This document shows, in pieces, positions 32,639 to 44,463 of a DNA stretch of 64,000 nt. Position 1 is the stretch's first letter. Each line of letters starts with the position of its first letter. The stretch comes from Oreocharis arfaki (Eukaryota; Chordata; Aves; Passeriformes; Paramythiidae), in the NCBI GenBank assembly GCA_013398015.1, contig VZRR01007843.1:258282-322281 (forward strand). Reading direction: 5' to 3'. The notes beneath the pieces are model-generated. The model did no database searches, had not been told where the DNA came from, and was given only the letters and a program-made list of their open reading frames with translations. A program made the position numbers and the translations under genes.

Positions 32639-34366
32639 GGAGGAAAAGCAAATTGTCATAATTTGTTTTATTTATAAAATTTTGACCTGAGTTCTGATGT
32701 GTCTCCCTTAGCACAGCAACCAGCACATGACATTTGCAACATTGAAAGGGAACTTGGGTCTTGTGTAGTGACTGAAGAACTCACAAAGAAAAAAGTTAAA
32801 AAGTGCCATGTATTTATAACTCTTTCCTAGTCTTTGCTTGCTGTGGTTTCATTGTTTTTGAGATTCAGTAATAAACACTGCCTTGAGCCTCCACGCAAAC
32901 TGCTCATGTTTGGACAATAATGCTGAGCGTGTTATACCATCTGGGTGCTCTGCAAAAAGCGCTTCCCATTTGCAAACAAGCAATCAAGTGTGTAAGGAAG
33001 TGTGCTTTCCTGAAGGGAGAGAAGAAAACAAAATGAGGGAGGAAATTGGATAAGATACAATGACCTACTTAGTGCTTTCACAAATTACAATAGCCATTTA
33101 AAGTTACCCTCACCACAATAAGGCAACTTCAGGGATGCTGCCTGCTTTTTGTCTCTGTGAAAAGCCTCAGCTGGAGCTGCCACAACCCAGGGCTCTGTTC
33201 TCTATCTGCCAGCAATCAGGGCAATCAGGTTTCTGCCACTCACCACCTTGTGCCCTCAGAGTCACTCATTCTTGTCCTGCTGGCCCCAAAATGTGCCCCG
33301 TTCTTCAGAAATGTCTGCTTTTCAGCGTTAAGGGCAGCCAATCTGGTGGACGTTGGCTCCCAAAGAAGTGCCCTAAAGTATGATAAAAATGAAAAGCATG
33401 AAGTGTCCGTATCACAAGGCCAGTCATCAGTGCCTTCCTTTCTGTTCCCTCTCCCTCCCTCAGGTCTGAGCTATCATTCCCCCGCTCTGGGCTTCCTTCT
33501 GCCCCTCTCACCACCACCCTGGGCACGTTTCTTTCGTGTCGCAGCTGGCAGCTTTTGCTCTTTAGTTCTACAAAAGCTGCTGAACTACGCTGCAGTTTTA
33601 TTTTTTGCCTTCTAATAGTACCTAATCGATTTTCTGTTTGCAGATTAGAGAATTAATCCAGTGGTGCCTTTGGGTTGCTGCACTGCTAAACAATCCCCTT
33701 CTGCACATCTCTCTATCTCCCTCATGTCCTCTCCTACACGGCTTTCGCCCTCAAAACACTTCCATGACTTTCATCCCCCTAGCTTGATACACTGCTATTT
33801 AAAGCAAAGCTATTGAGGTTTTGGTATTTAAACAATATTAGTGCATTCACCATATCCATGTATACAGAATACGCTTACTCTGCCATCTGCTTCCGCTTAT
33901 ACACACACTCCTACTTCTGCCCTTGGGAAGATGAGAGAGCAAACACCTGACAGATGCTTAGTCACACTGCTTAATGTTTCTGGAAAATATTCAGGTGCCG
34001 AGTTTAGAAACAGGAGAAAGGCAGTGCAGAATTAAGACAAATTCCCTGCAAATCTATCAGAATTTTCTATCTGGAAGAATTCTTGCTAAGATTAGGCATG
34101 GGAAGGAAGCACTGCATCTTTCCCCTTTTTCACACCACGCAGTTACCACAGCATCATTGACAGCCAGTCTAGGTTTTATTCAAATAAAGAGTTATTGCAT
34201 AATGGGATCTAAGGCCTACTGTATTTATATATCCATTCCCCTCTCTTCAGCATCTGAGTGCCTTCTCTTGTAGCTCTGACTGATGTAATTAGCATCTGTC
34301 AAGCGGGGCTCACTCTCCACAGGAGGGAAAAATTGCCTAGATTTTCTTTTCTCCTGCTATGTCCAG
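32639..34366. other. Non-coding, unrecognised moderately GC-rich part
   Basis: 33120-33560 is richer in GC. A plus-strand frame at 33157-33615 (152 codons) begins at GTG and not ATG; it is rich in serine, leucine and proline and has no family resemblance. An overlapping 83-codon frame lies in another phase. No repeat is recognised. Confidence 0.45.
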
Positions 34367-34452
34367 TGCCATGTGTCTGCATTAACCAACACATTAAAAA
34401 AGTAAGAGTGAAAAAAAAAAAGGACTTGACTCCTGGCACAAAGAGAAGAGAG
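34367..34452 (+). other. Candidate 86-base exon, weak
   Basis: A strong pyrimidine tract ending GTCCAG (34361-34366) precedes it, and AGAG|GTGAGTAG (donor at 34452/34453) follows. One frame is open through all 86 bases; its translation is lysine-rich because of an A run. No family is recognised. In a window this long, several such acceptor-donor pairs are expected by chance. Confidence 0.18.
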
Positions 34453-34534
34453 GTGAGTAGTAAATCCTTTGCCAGTTTGTGAAGCTTGTACTTGATCTGG
34501 TGTTGACACAACTCAGCAACCCACACAATCAGAG

Positions 34535-34752
34535 GATCATAGAATGGGTGAGGTTGGAGGGGACCACAGTGGGTCATCTGGTTCAGGCCCATCCCAGAGC
34601 ACAGGACATAGGATTATGTCCAGAGGGCTCTGGAATATCCCCAGTGAGGGAGATACCCCAACCTCTCTGGACAATCTGTTCAGTCCCAGTCACGTGAACG
34701 GTCAAGAAGTTCTTCCTCATGTTCAGGTTCCTGAACATCAATTTCTGCCCTA
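34535..34752 (-). repeat. CR1 LINE, minus strand, 5'-truncated
   Basis: Starts GATCATAGAATGGGTGAGG, continues GTTGGAGGGGACCACAG, then a CATCTGGTTCAGGCCCATCC block, CCAACCTCTCTGGACAATC and AAGTTCTTCCTCATGTTCAG. This order is typical of the complement of a CR1 tail. A different CR1 subtype from the copies carrying the CCATGGGCAGGGACACC block. Confidence 0.88.
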
Positions 34753-35292
34753 AACTCCTAAACCTAGACCTCTGCCCATACTTTTCTGCTAATCTATCAA
34801 TTTCAGGGACACATTATGACTTTGGATGACTCATAATCTCAGCAAAACTTTCACAGATGAATCCTCATGTGCTCTAGACGGAAGGCAGAATTTTCAGGAC
34901 ACACAAAGGTACTGTTCAGCTCCTCACTTTGAAATCATGTTAAATAGGAGCAAGAAAAGTCCTTTTTTGAGTCCAGACAACCTTCCCACCCTTTCCTGGA
35001 AAGCTACCACCTCCCTTTGGCTCTACTTTGTTTTTTTCTTCTTCTGGGGGAGGCAGGCTAGTGCCACAATATCCATTTACATCTTTGGGATGAACGCACT
35101 GCACACATCTGAACTCACTCATAAAGTACCTCAAGTTCATTCACATTCCTTTTTTTCTCAACCTAAACAGTTCCCCTGGGACAGAGGAGTAGAGCCATCA
35201 CTTACCAATGAGTTTAGACAGCCATTCAGGTCTGCTGTGCCCTGATATATGAGCACTTTGTAAACAGCCACCGAGGCCTTGAATATTCAGCA
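34753..35292. other. Non-coding, nothing recognised
   Basis: Short unique stretch. The 139-codon frame at 34826-35245 has no domain. Confidence 0.5.
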
Positions 35293-35563
35293 TGATGGAA
35301 TTTGTTTAGTCTAGAGGAGGGAAGAGTGAGGAGAGACATAAGTGTCTTCAAACTTGTAAAAAATGGCTATGTAAAGGAAACAAATAAAGTGGGGTTTTTT
35401 TGTCCACTGAGGCTAGAGCAAGCAGTAATGGCCTTAAATTGAAGTAAAGGAGATTTAGGTTTGCAATTAGGGAAAAAAAATCCTAGCATAAGGATTTTTA
35501 AGGAACCACAGAGAGGTTGGGAATGGCCTTTGCTGGAGGTTTTTAAGAATCTCTCAGATCTGT
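35293..35563 (+). repeat. Older CR1 LINE tail, interrupted by an A/C tract
   Basis: Contains TTTGTTTAGTCTAGAGGAGG, GTGAGGAGAGACATAAGTGT, CAGTAATGGCCTTAAATTG, CCACAGAGAGGTTGGGAATG and GGAGGTTTTTAAGAATCT, matching CR1 blocks in order but with many changes. The tail is cut by the A/C tract from 35564. Sequence after the tract (AGGTTCAGG..., from 35629) may be its continuation. Confidence 0.72.
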
Positions 35564-35622
35564 CAAAAAAAAAAAAAAAAAAAAACCCAAAAAAAAAAAA
35601 AAAAACCAAAACCCAAAAAACA
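35564..35622. repeat. A/C-only low-complexity tract inside an old CR1
   Basis: 59 bases of only A and C: long A runs separated by CCC, CC and CCC. It lies inside or at the end of a decayed CR1, so the tract arose after that insertion. Confidence 0.92.
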
Positions 35623-38590
35623 GCCTAAAAAGGTTCAGGTATACTTGTTGTAGTCAAAGATCATCTGGCTCAGAATTGCCCTCTAGCCCTGCTATCTGTG
35701 CTGCTGTGGGAAACTAACAGGGTGAGCAAGGGCTAAACCTGATGTATGGAGGCACCTGAGTACTGGGAAAATATTTGATCATTGTCACCAGGGGGAATCG
35801 GATTCCATTTCCCACATACATTTTTTTACCAAGAAATATCACAGCTTTTTAATATTTTTCTTCCACATTACAATTTTTATCACATTTTTTAAAAGCCCAC
35901 ATGTGGAACATTTATTTTTTGATGTTGTATGATCATTTCCCTTCAAGTTCTGTGGGACTTCTTCCTAGTTTTTTTTTTTTTTAAATTATGGTGACGTTTC
36001 ACTCCTAAAAATGTTTCAAAGGGGTTACATGAGCAAAAGGCATTTTCTTAGGGCATTCTAGTTGCTATCCTGTCTGCTCTGCAATGCCTCTTTTAGAACT
36101 CAATTTGCCCTCATTGTTCTTGTTTTTCAAATCTATTCAAATTGCATTCTGCTAGGATTTGATCAGTAGAAAGGTGAAATGACTTTGCTTTCTGTGCTCG
36201 GTGGTCAGCAGTTGCTCTAGTGTTGATTGTCTCACCAACAGAGCATAATGTGCTGATCAGAAGGTTTCTGGGTTGGCATCTTTTTATGAGAAGTCAAAGT
36301 CCATGAATTTGAAATGTTCCTACACAGGAAGCTTAAATGAGGGACCAAAATACCTGCTTTCAGTTTACTACCATCCTGTAGAGCCACATCCTAGAGTGGA
36401 GAACAGATCCACAAAGTCTTGCAGTTGCACTCTGTAGACCACAACTCTTACTCTGCATTTCCTACACTAAGTTCTCTGGGAAAAGTACCATCCCAGCTTA
36501 AGGAGTGAGTTGGAAGAGAATGAAAGAACTGGGCAATGTCCTCTTTGAAGGGGGGAAGCGAGTTTAGAGAAAGGAGTTTCAGCATTATTGAACATTCGGA
36601 AGGGTTGAATTTTGTGTTTTGCATTTTGTATATCTCTCTCATCAGAGATTGTTGTTACATATTTGCAAATAATGGTATCTCAGAGGTTTACAGCACAAAG
36701 GTTCCTCATCTCTTTCAGTCTCTTTCCGTCTTTTGTTTGGTTGTTGTCTCATCCAGGAAAAATCACAGAAAATCTTGGCCATTAAATTTGTAAATGTCCA
36801 TATTCAATTGCTTTTTCAGTGTGAGATCAAAAAGATCATGGAATGAGTTGGTAAATGAAGTAGAGAAGGTAGGTGTGAATGGCTGCAGAGGTGCTATAAC
36901 AGGATGATAAATGGCAACAGTTACATCAGAAAAGTATAGTTACATCAGAAACAAAACTGTGTCTGCAAAACTGAAATTCTGTAGTATTGTCTCCACTAAA
37001 TTAAATTGATTGGGGTCTCATCCATCTGGATACTGGGATAGGTAAGCAGAGTGTGGTCTGATGAGAAATACTTTAGCAGCATTCCACTTAAAGAAAAATA
37101 TCCAAAGACTTTGAAGTCATTGTGTGAGACATCTCCTCAGTCCTGAGTGTGTACATGACAGCTGGATGAGAGATAACCAGGTAACCTGAGGGTAATAATC
37201 ACTTTAAAAGATTAGGTGGAGAGAATAACTTGATAGACATACCTGTTGAATCTAGTCTTTGGATGCTTTATTTTTTTTCCTGCCAGCTCTCAGAAAATCC
37301 TTCTCCCATCATCTCTTAAATTAAAATCTTGAAATAATTTTAAGAGAAGTTTTCTATGTGATTTTTTATTTTATACTGATTGTGTGATCCTAGTGGAATC
37401 CTCCTAAACAGAATATACTTGATAAGTATTGTTCTCTGGCTTTATTTTTTTTCCTTTAGTCCATTACCAAAATTTAATTGGAGAACACATAGGGAGAAGC
37501 TTGGATCTGTTTACCCCCCGAAATCTGTGCTAGCCACTCTTTTGTTGATTCATGTTGCTGGAGCAAGGCCAGCTGCCAGGGTTGCAGACCAGCCACTGTG
37601 TAAATTTTCATAAAAATGAACTCAGTTTCATATGTGGTCTCTCAATAGGCATCCCTATTAAATGCCTGAGGTGTAGAATTCTGCTTGAGATCGAACAGCC
37701 TGGATAGAGGTGTCAATGTGTGAGGCAAGAGTCTCAGCTCCCTCTGTTCTCAGCTGCTGTGGTTATTTAAAGATCTGATTCACTGCACAAATATAAGGTA
37801 CTAGGTAGAGCACTTCAGGTTACTCCACACCATTTCCATCCACCACCCCAAAACTGTAGGGGATTTTTTGGTCCCTTGTCATATCTACAAAGCCTATAGG
37901 GATGTCTTCCTTTACATAAAGTTTCTCTCATCTCTTTCACCAGCAGGCATCTCTGTGTCATCTTAGTCTGGAGGTGCATCACCCCAGGTGTTTCAGAGCA
38001 GTATCAATCTTTCAGGTATCTCCATTAATATCCTTGGTGGTAACTCAAGTACTTCTTTCTCTCCTATCTCTGTAAAAGACATTTGAATCACAAAAATAGA
38101 ATTTCTGTTAGAAAAAATAACAATTTTTATTCCTCATTATGACGTTCAGGATATGAATTTTTCTACTGTGATTTATCCTCTGCAAGTTACCTGACATTTT
38201 GCCCCAAATTTATCCTGAATTTTGATGGTGCCGTTTATTTTGTGCTGCACTGCAGGCAGAAGGAAAACAAACCATTCCTGTTTTACCATTTAGGTTGTGC
38301 TGGAATTTGAGGTAGGAAACCTGATCCTGGCAGTTAACCCTTTTTTTAGCCAAGAATTCTTCAGAGAGAGTTCAGTAAGCCCAAAGTTTCAGGTTATGAG
38401 AGCAACGGCATTTTCTTCCCCATCGCCTCCCGACACCATGCTGACTCACCCACATGGTAAATTGCATTGGAAGAAGAAAGAAATATCTTTTCTTAGATTA
38501 AATTATGTTCTGACTCTACACAAGCAGTTCCATGGGCTGTAGGTATTGCTTTCGCAGACTTAATGATAACTTCAAAGATTTCCTATCCAT
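35623..38590. other. Non-coding, a short direct repeat at 36919-36951
   Basis: AT-rich DNA. AGTTACATCAGAAA occurs at 36919-36932 and again at 36938-36951, a 19-base period. Frames of up to 85 codons are unremarkable. No transposon is recognised. Confidence 0.5.
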
Positions 38591-38674
38591 AAAAAGCCGA
38601 AAAAAAACCACTTAAAAAAACCCCTCAACCCCGAAACTCAAAAAAACCGAACCAAAACCCAAAACAAACCACAC
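38591..38674. repeat. A/C-rich low-complexity tract
   Basis: A runs alternating with CC, CCCC and CCG, with only a few Gs and Ts. Same class as the tracts at 12235, 28917 and 35564. Confidence 0.88.
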
Positions 38675-39816
38675 ATTGAAGAAAGACCCCAAAAACTTTT
38701 TGAATTTTTTTCCTCCTCATTACAATGTTTAATTGATTAAAACACTGCTACCTTAAGGAATGCACACCTTCTTAAAAACCTGAGTTTTTGTCTTATTATA
38801 GTTCTTTATCCCACTAATTAATTTAGCTTTCTATCATAATCCTTTCTTTAATCACTGTCTTTTCAATTTCTTCACTTCACTCAGATCATTTTCTTTCCAC
38901 TTCTGCCCTGATGCTTTAATTCCATGCCACAGAGCTCAGCAACTATTTGACTTGCTAAATCTTTGAAAAAAAAAAAATTAACACAAAACTATTAACCTTG
39001 GACAAAGCGGTTTGGTGCTTTTCTTTTGTATGCAGGAAGGATGCCCTTTGTGGGAGAAAGAAGGAGAAGGAACCTCCAAAAGAAATATAAATCAGTATCT
39101 TAAATTACTCAAATGTACAATATGGCATCAGTAGCTGTTACATATTTTTTTCTCTCCTTTTGAGATTCAAATACATATGCTCAGCAATTACTGTTACATT
39201 TGCATAATAGGACATTTTTTGATTAGCATATCTTGGACTTCTGTTTGCATTTTTTAATTGTGGTTACTTTTATTCTCTAATTTGTCCTAATTCCCCCTTC
39301 ATGTTCTGTTATACCTGCTCATGTTTTCCTTTGCTCTCTTTTTTTTTTTTGTTGTTTTCCTGAGGGCTTGTTCTCTCCAAAGCTCTGTTTAGTACTTGGT
39401 TTTGTAGTTAACATCACACAGTAATGGCATACCAGGAAACCAAGGCATATGACATATTAAAGTTTAATGAATAAATTGTTAAACCATGCGACAAAAGCCA
39501 TGCTTTCACGGGGATAGCCAGGAAATAGAGTGATGCGCTGCAAGATCCTACAAAACCTGCAATATATTTTACAGCATTTACTCATCCTTTCATGCTGTTT
39601 CAAGCTTGTGTGCTCTGAGGAAAATATCTTGTGGTTACCTCAGATTTGGACATTTTATGGAATTTAAATACCTTAACTGCTACTGTAGCCATGGCCAAAA
39701 CAGGTTGGATCAGATTCTTGGTGCTACCATGTCAGGTGAAGTGCTTTGATTGACCATTCTCTTTACCTGCTTCAGAGGAGTTAGAGGTAAGACAGTGCTT
39801 AGGTAGCTATTGAAAT
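38675..39816. other. Non-coding, nothing recognised
   Basis: AT-rich DNA with a T run near 39340. No repeat body. Confidence 0.5.
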
Positions 39817-39842
39817 GAAAAAACAAACAAACAAACAAACCC
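39817..39842. repeat. CAAA tetranucleotide microsatellite
   Basis: A short A run followed by four to five CAAA units and CCC. Confidence 0.92.
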
Positions 39843-40623
39843 TCTTCAGTACAACCAATTGGATTTTCAGTCGTGTAGAATTCTTAAGTATTTTTCTGCC
39901 AGAGTATACTAGTGCCCTTATTTATAAGACTCTGTTTTATAAGAAAGAATACCCTTGTGCCCCTATTTATAACACAGTCCCTTATTTGTAAGATAAGTAA
40001 AATTTGTTCAATTTTGTTTATCTTATTTGTGAAATACTGAAAACACTATGATATCAGGGTAAAGATATGTGTAATTATGGTACCATTGTTTCATTTGTTC
40101 AAACCTCCAAAACTGAACAGATTCTCGGTACTGTCTCACTTGTAACGTCTTGAGATCTCAAATGAAATGGTGGCCAAGTCGAGTTGATCTTCCTGTTCAT
40201 GGCTTTGCTCTGTGAATTCATTGATTTCTGTAATTAAATGAGTTGGAAGTAAATCCCAGCCCTTTGCTGCATGTAACTCATCAGAGCTGATGGCTGAATC
40301 TTAATAAGCTGTTTAGTGTGATCTTGTGCCAGAGCAGCTAGGTGCTAACAGTTTCCCTAGTGCTGCAATTCCATGTAGCAATCTGTGGTTATAATTGACT
40401 CTGCCAGGACAAAAGAAAGAGGAGGTGGAATGGCATTAGATTAAAATGAAACAGTGCAGTGAAGAGTGGTTAGCTCAATGAATGCAAAATCTCCCCTTTT
40501 TTTTGTGTGTGAGCTGAACTCAATGGTTACAATTTTCTTCCTTCTTTCAAATAAATTGCAGCATTTTGGATTCAGGTACCTGCCTGAAGAAAGAGATCTG
40601 AGGATGTCCCCTGTTTGGAAAAG
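39843..40623. other. Non-coding with a degenerate repeated motif at 39912-39994
   Basis: Three related 18-19 base words (at 39912-39930, 39957-39975 and 39977-39994) share the pattern GTGCCC-TTATTTATAAGAC. The rest has no recognised feature. Confidence 0.5.
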
Positions 40624-40647
40624 AAAAACAAAACAAAACAAAACACC
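40624..40647. repeat. AAAAC pentanucleotide microsatellite
   Basis: About four to five AAAAC units ending in ACACC. Confidence 0.88.
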
Positions 40648-40814
40648 TCAATAAGAACTCTGAAATGCAAACATTAAGACACGTAATTATTAGAGATGGT
40701 GGAAATGCCTGTGTAGTTTTCTTTGTGTCCTACAGTGTATTGATGCCAATGTTGTGTAGTCAACATGCTCTACGAGAATACTAAAATAATGACATTGTGG
40801 TACTCTTTGAACTA
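40648..40814. other. Non-coding spacer
   Basis: Nothing recognised. Confidence 0.5.
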
Positions 40815-41033
40815 AAAGAAATAAATAAAAAAACGAAAAACAAACATGAAATAAAAGTCAAAACCAACCCAATCCAAAACAAACAAAGAAAGAAACAAAC
40901 AAAATACCCAAGGCCTTCTGCTGGTCTTAAAAAGGATAAACCAGAACCCAGCAAATGAAAGTGCATCACCCCAAAAAAAGGGGAAATTATTAAATAGACT
41001 ACAAGGAAAAAAAAAAAAAAAAACAACAACCAG
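40815..41033. repeat. Long A-rich tract with C runs
   Basis: About 220 bases strongly biased to A, with C as the second base in much of it, a more mixed middle near 40910-40985, and a terminal run of 17 or more As. The longest member of the A/C tract class here. The minus-strand frames of 77-82 codons across it are phenylalanine-rich artefacts. Confidence 0.8.
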
Positions 41034-41713
41034 GACCTGAGTCATCCAAGGGAAAATACTTAAGACATGGAATAATTCACAAAACTAGGAAGAACTGTCT
41101 GTCTATTGCATGCGAGTTCTCATTCTCATTTTATTTAATACGTGCTCTTGCATATATATTTCCAAAATATTTTTGAAAGTTCAGAAAAGGTTTCAGCCGT
41201 CCATGGAGAAAAACTGGCTCTTCCTCGGAAAAGAAAGAGTCCACCAGTCCACTCGGGCAGTGCAAGGGTTCCACTGGCTTCTTCATTACTGAGGACATGC
41301 AGTCAAAACAGCCCAAACTGCGAGAAGGAAACCAAGCCAGAGCGCTTTGTGGGGTTTGTAACGAGATTCAGCCGAGCGCCCCTCCCCATGTGCGTGGTTC
41401 TGGTGCTGCCTCTCCCTGTTGTCTGTGTGTACATTAAAGACGATCAGCTTTCAGTATGTTTCTCCACAGGCTCGTATCAAGAAACATACGCTGCTCGTAG
41501 CTTCCAAATGGCAGCCCTTTCAAAGCAACTACCAGCAAGCTCGAGCTTGTGGAATAGCTGCACCCACACTGGCAGCAGGGACAGAAACTCCTCCCTTGTC
41601 CCCAATACACCATCCCACTCCCTTCTTACCCTTCTCTTTGTACTTCCTCCTCCACTGCACCTCTTTCTGCTGCTGTTCTTTTCTTGTCTGGCAGCCCAGG
41701 GAGATTTTATAGC
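41034..41713 (+). other. CpG-enriched patch with a 225-codon open frame running into a CR1
   Basis: I count 14 CpGs between about 41198 and 41542, against a CpG-poor background. The plus-strand frame 41142-41819 begins at TTG or CTG-type starts upstream of any convincing ATG, and its last 35 codons or so are CR1 sequence, so as drawn it is not a natural gene. An acceptor-like CTCCACAG ends at 41469. The translation has a leucine- and phenylalanine-rich stretch from a CT-rich region (about 41600-41690) and no recognisable domain. A decayed promoter or CpG-rich element is possible. Confidence 0.3.
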
Positions 41714-42031
41714 ACCTTCCAGTACAAGACCCAAAAAGGAGGCTGGAGAACTTTTCACAAGGGTATGGGATGACAGAACAAGGGGGAACAGCTTTAGAAG
41801 AAGAGGTGAAGAAGGCTAGGTTTAAATTAGATACTAGGAAGAAATCCTTCCCTGTGAGGGTGGAGAGGCCCTGGCACAGGCTGCCCAAGGAAGCTGTGGC
41901 TGCCCCGGGATCCCTGGATATGTTCCAGGCCAGGTTGGATGGGGCTTGGAGCAACCTGCGACAGCAGAAGCTGTCTCTGCCCATGGAAGGGTGGTGGAAT
42001 GAGACCATCACCAAACCCTTCTATGACTCTA
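41714..42031 (+). repeat. CR1 LINE, 5'-truncated
   Basis: Starts CCTTCCAGTACAAGACCC, then ACTTTTCACAAGGGTATGG, GAAGAAATCCTTCCCTGTG, GAAGCTGTGGCTGCCCC, GGTTGGATGGGGCTTGGAG and the end CTATGACTCTA. About 320 bases, well preserved. Confidence 0.93.
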
Positions 42032-42599
42032 CAAATCCCCAATGCCTTGAGAAGACTTTCTTAAATGATATGATTCACCTATGTGTTTTGGGTTTGTTTT
42101 GTGTGTTTTTTTTTTTTTTTCCCACAGATGTGGAGATTACCTGTGCCCACAGACTGAGAGAAATACATGAAATAAATCTGTGAGTCAGTCATCCATACAC
42201 ACCACCCATTCTTAGAAGATTTTGACATGGGTCAGTCTCAACATGCTAACACACAAATAAAAGTGCTCAAACACTGGAGGTAGATAAGTAAGATTGAGAA
42301 CTAAAATTTAGTTTCAAATAAATTACCTTACTAAGCCAGCCCATGACATAGGTGAACAGGAATCACAAAGAGGAAGGTTAAGAGGCTGTTTCCTCCTGTT
42401 TCACATTACACTTAGCAGCTAGAAGCCAATACAAACACTAAAGGAAAAATTGCAGTGATGTACTGCACATGTAGAAGGTTTTATTCAAAGTGGCAGGCCC
42501 GAAATCCATGAGACCCAAAGAAAAAATCTAGTGTTGATGCAGGGCGGAAATTATGTGGCTTGGAAACAAGTTTTAGTGCCTTGCAGGTTTTAAGTGTTA
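42032..42599. other. Non-coding with a T run near 42105-42120
   Basis: A poly-T run followed by CCCACAG looks like a 3' splice site, but no donor or open exon follows. Nothing else is recognised. Confidence 0.5.
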
Positions 42600-42782
42600 C
42601 AGAATCAGAGTCACAAAATGGTTTGTTTTGGAAGGGATTGTAAAGCTCATCTCATTTCACCTCCTTACATGGGCAGGGACACCTTCCACCAGACTAGGTT
42701 CTTCCAGGCCACATCTAACCTGGCCTTGAACACTTCCAGGGATGGGGCAGCCACAGCTTCCCTGAGAAGACTGTTTCAGATG
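42600..42782 (-). repeat. CR1 LINE, minus strand, 5'-truncated
   Basis: Begins CAGAATCAGAGTCACAAAATG and keeps ATGGGCAGGGACACCTTCC, CTGGCCTTGAACACTTCCAG and GGGGCAGCCACAGCTTCCCT. It ends shortly before a 21-base T run (42806-42826). Confidence 0.92.
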
Positions 42783-44246
42783 AAACTGAATAATGTTTTC
42801 CTTCCTTTTTTTTTTTTTTTTTTTTTAATGGAAATTGGTAAATCCATGTGTGATGATTGACACTAAAATTAATGTCATTCTAATGTGAATATTGGCACAT
42901 TACAGTAGGCCTAGAGGACTTAGGAAGACACTAGAAAAGTGCTGCTAGCCTTCTTCAAGGGATCATTTGATGTTGTGTGCAAGGTCTGGGTAAGATGTAA
43001 AATTTTGCAGTTGAACAATACCGATGCCAAGTTATGGCAAAAGTTTTGACAGCTACTGGGGCTAGCATAGCTTGTCTCCATGCAGGCAAATTCTTCTCCC
43101 TATATGAAGATATGAGAAGGTTGTAAAAGCAAAAGTAGGAAAACAAGGTACTAGTAAAGTGAAATTCAGGAGAATTATAGAATAAGAATAAATGAGCATA
43201 ACCCTGAAATTAGAGAAAAAAAAGATTTTTTTTTTTTTTTAAGGAAGCTGAGGTAGGAAGCTCATTGAAGAGACTGCACTGATAAAATTGGCATTTTTAT
43301 ATGTTGGTATGGTTTGCCTGAGTGGGATGTTGCATTTGGACTGTAACAAGAACAGAAGGGATAAAGCTGGAAGATGGTTTGTGAGTGACACCTCAGAGAA
43401 ACCCACTGCTTCAGTGAACTGATTGAACTTGCTACTTATCTTTTAGTAAAGATAGCTTTCAGTCCATGAAGTGGAGCTAGAAAACAAGAGGAGATTTTTC
43501 TTAAAGCACGCATAAAATTATATTACAATTTATTCAGTATAAGAGCAAAGGATGAGGTTTCTCTTATGCTATAAGACACTGCTGTAAAAAAAGGCTATTT
43601 TCTATTTCGGAGAGAAATCACCATTAAGTGTGTGGGTTTTTTCCTAAGGACTTTAAATAGCAAAAATAAATGCTAAATAGTATCTCACAGAATCTCTTTC
43701 TAGTAGGCCATAAGTCCAAATCAGAGAGAACTTACAAATACAATAAATGGGGACTTCAGTTGGACAGACAAATAAATTAGCATAAATTAACTAAGAGTTT
43801 TCAATGTCAGAGTTAGTCAGAATCAAAATTCAGCTATCAAATATGTTGATTATTTTGCTAAAACTCTATCACACTCCTAAGTTCTGTGGTAAAGATCGAA
43901 ACAAATAAAAATAAAAGGTAACAAATGTCAACAAGGAACAAAAAGGAAAACAGTCATAGCTTCCAAGTTATACTGATTTTTGAACTGAAGAAAATGGGTG
44001 AGGTAATTTAAAACACCACAGGAAAAATTTCAGTGCATAGTCGTAAAGTAACCCAGAAAGATTTTAGTAATTTTGGGACATGCAACCATATGTAACCCTT
44101 AAAAAATACAGAAAATAAAATTTTTACTCCTCTCTGAAGTGTTTAGTGCCCGCATATATTCCATAATTAAAAATGCACAAGATTTTATGCGCTCTCATAT
44201 AAGGATGATAAAACACATTAAACTCATCTGCTGAGGTGAGAATATT
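42783..44246. other. Non-coding with T runs at 42806-42826 and about 43225-43240
   Basis: AT-rich DNA without recognised elements apart from the homopolymers. Confidence 0.5.
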
Positions 44247-44463
44247 ATCATAGAATCATAGAATCATTTAGGTTGGAAAAAGGCTTAAAGATCATTGAGC
44301 CCAGCTGTTACCCCAGCACTGCCAAGCCCATCCTTAACCAAAGCCTTTAAGCATTGTATCTACAAATCTTATACCCCTCCAAGGATGGTGACTCCACCAC
44401 TGCCCTGGGCAGAGCATCCTTGAAAACCCTTTCTGTTGAAGAATTTTTTTCCTAAGTTCCACC
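44247..44463 (-). repeat. CR1 LINE tail, minus strand
   Basis: Starts ATCATAGAATCATAGAATC, then TTTAGGTTGGAAAAAGGC, AAGATCATTGAGCCCAG, GGATGGTGACTCCACCACTG and GAAGAATTTTTTTCCTAAG. This is the CR1 type that ends AACCTAAATGATTCTATGA. Instead of continuing upstream into CR1 it changes at about 44463 to a different repeat. Confidence 0.92.

Noticed and set aside
33157..33615. 152-codon plus-strand frame
   Set aside because: Starts at GTG, which is not a normal vertebrate start, has no domain, and overlaps another frame of similar quality.
39776..39786. 11-base exon between TTCAG and GTAAG
   Set aside because: Too short and not a multiple of three; such pairs arise by chance.
41142..41819. 225-codon plus-strand frame as a gene
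   Set aside because: No convincing ATG start, no domain, a low-complexity leucine/phenylalanine stretch, and a C-terminal end made of CR1 sequence.
42100..42127. 3' splice site (T run then CCCACAG)
   Set aside because: No following exon with a donor, and T runs are common in this window.
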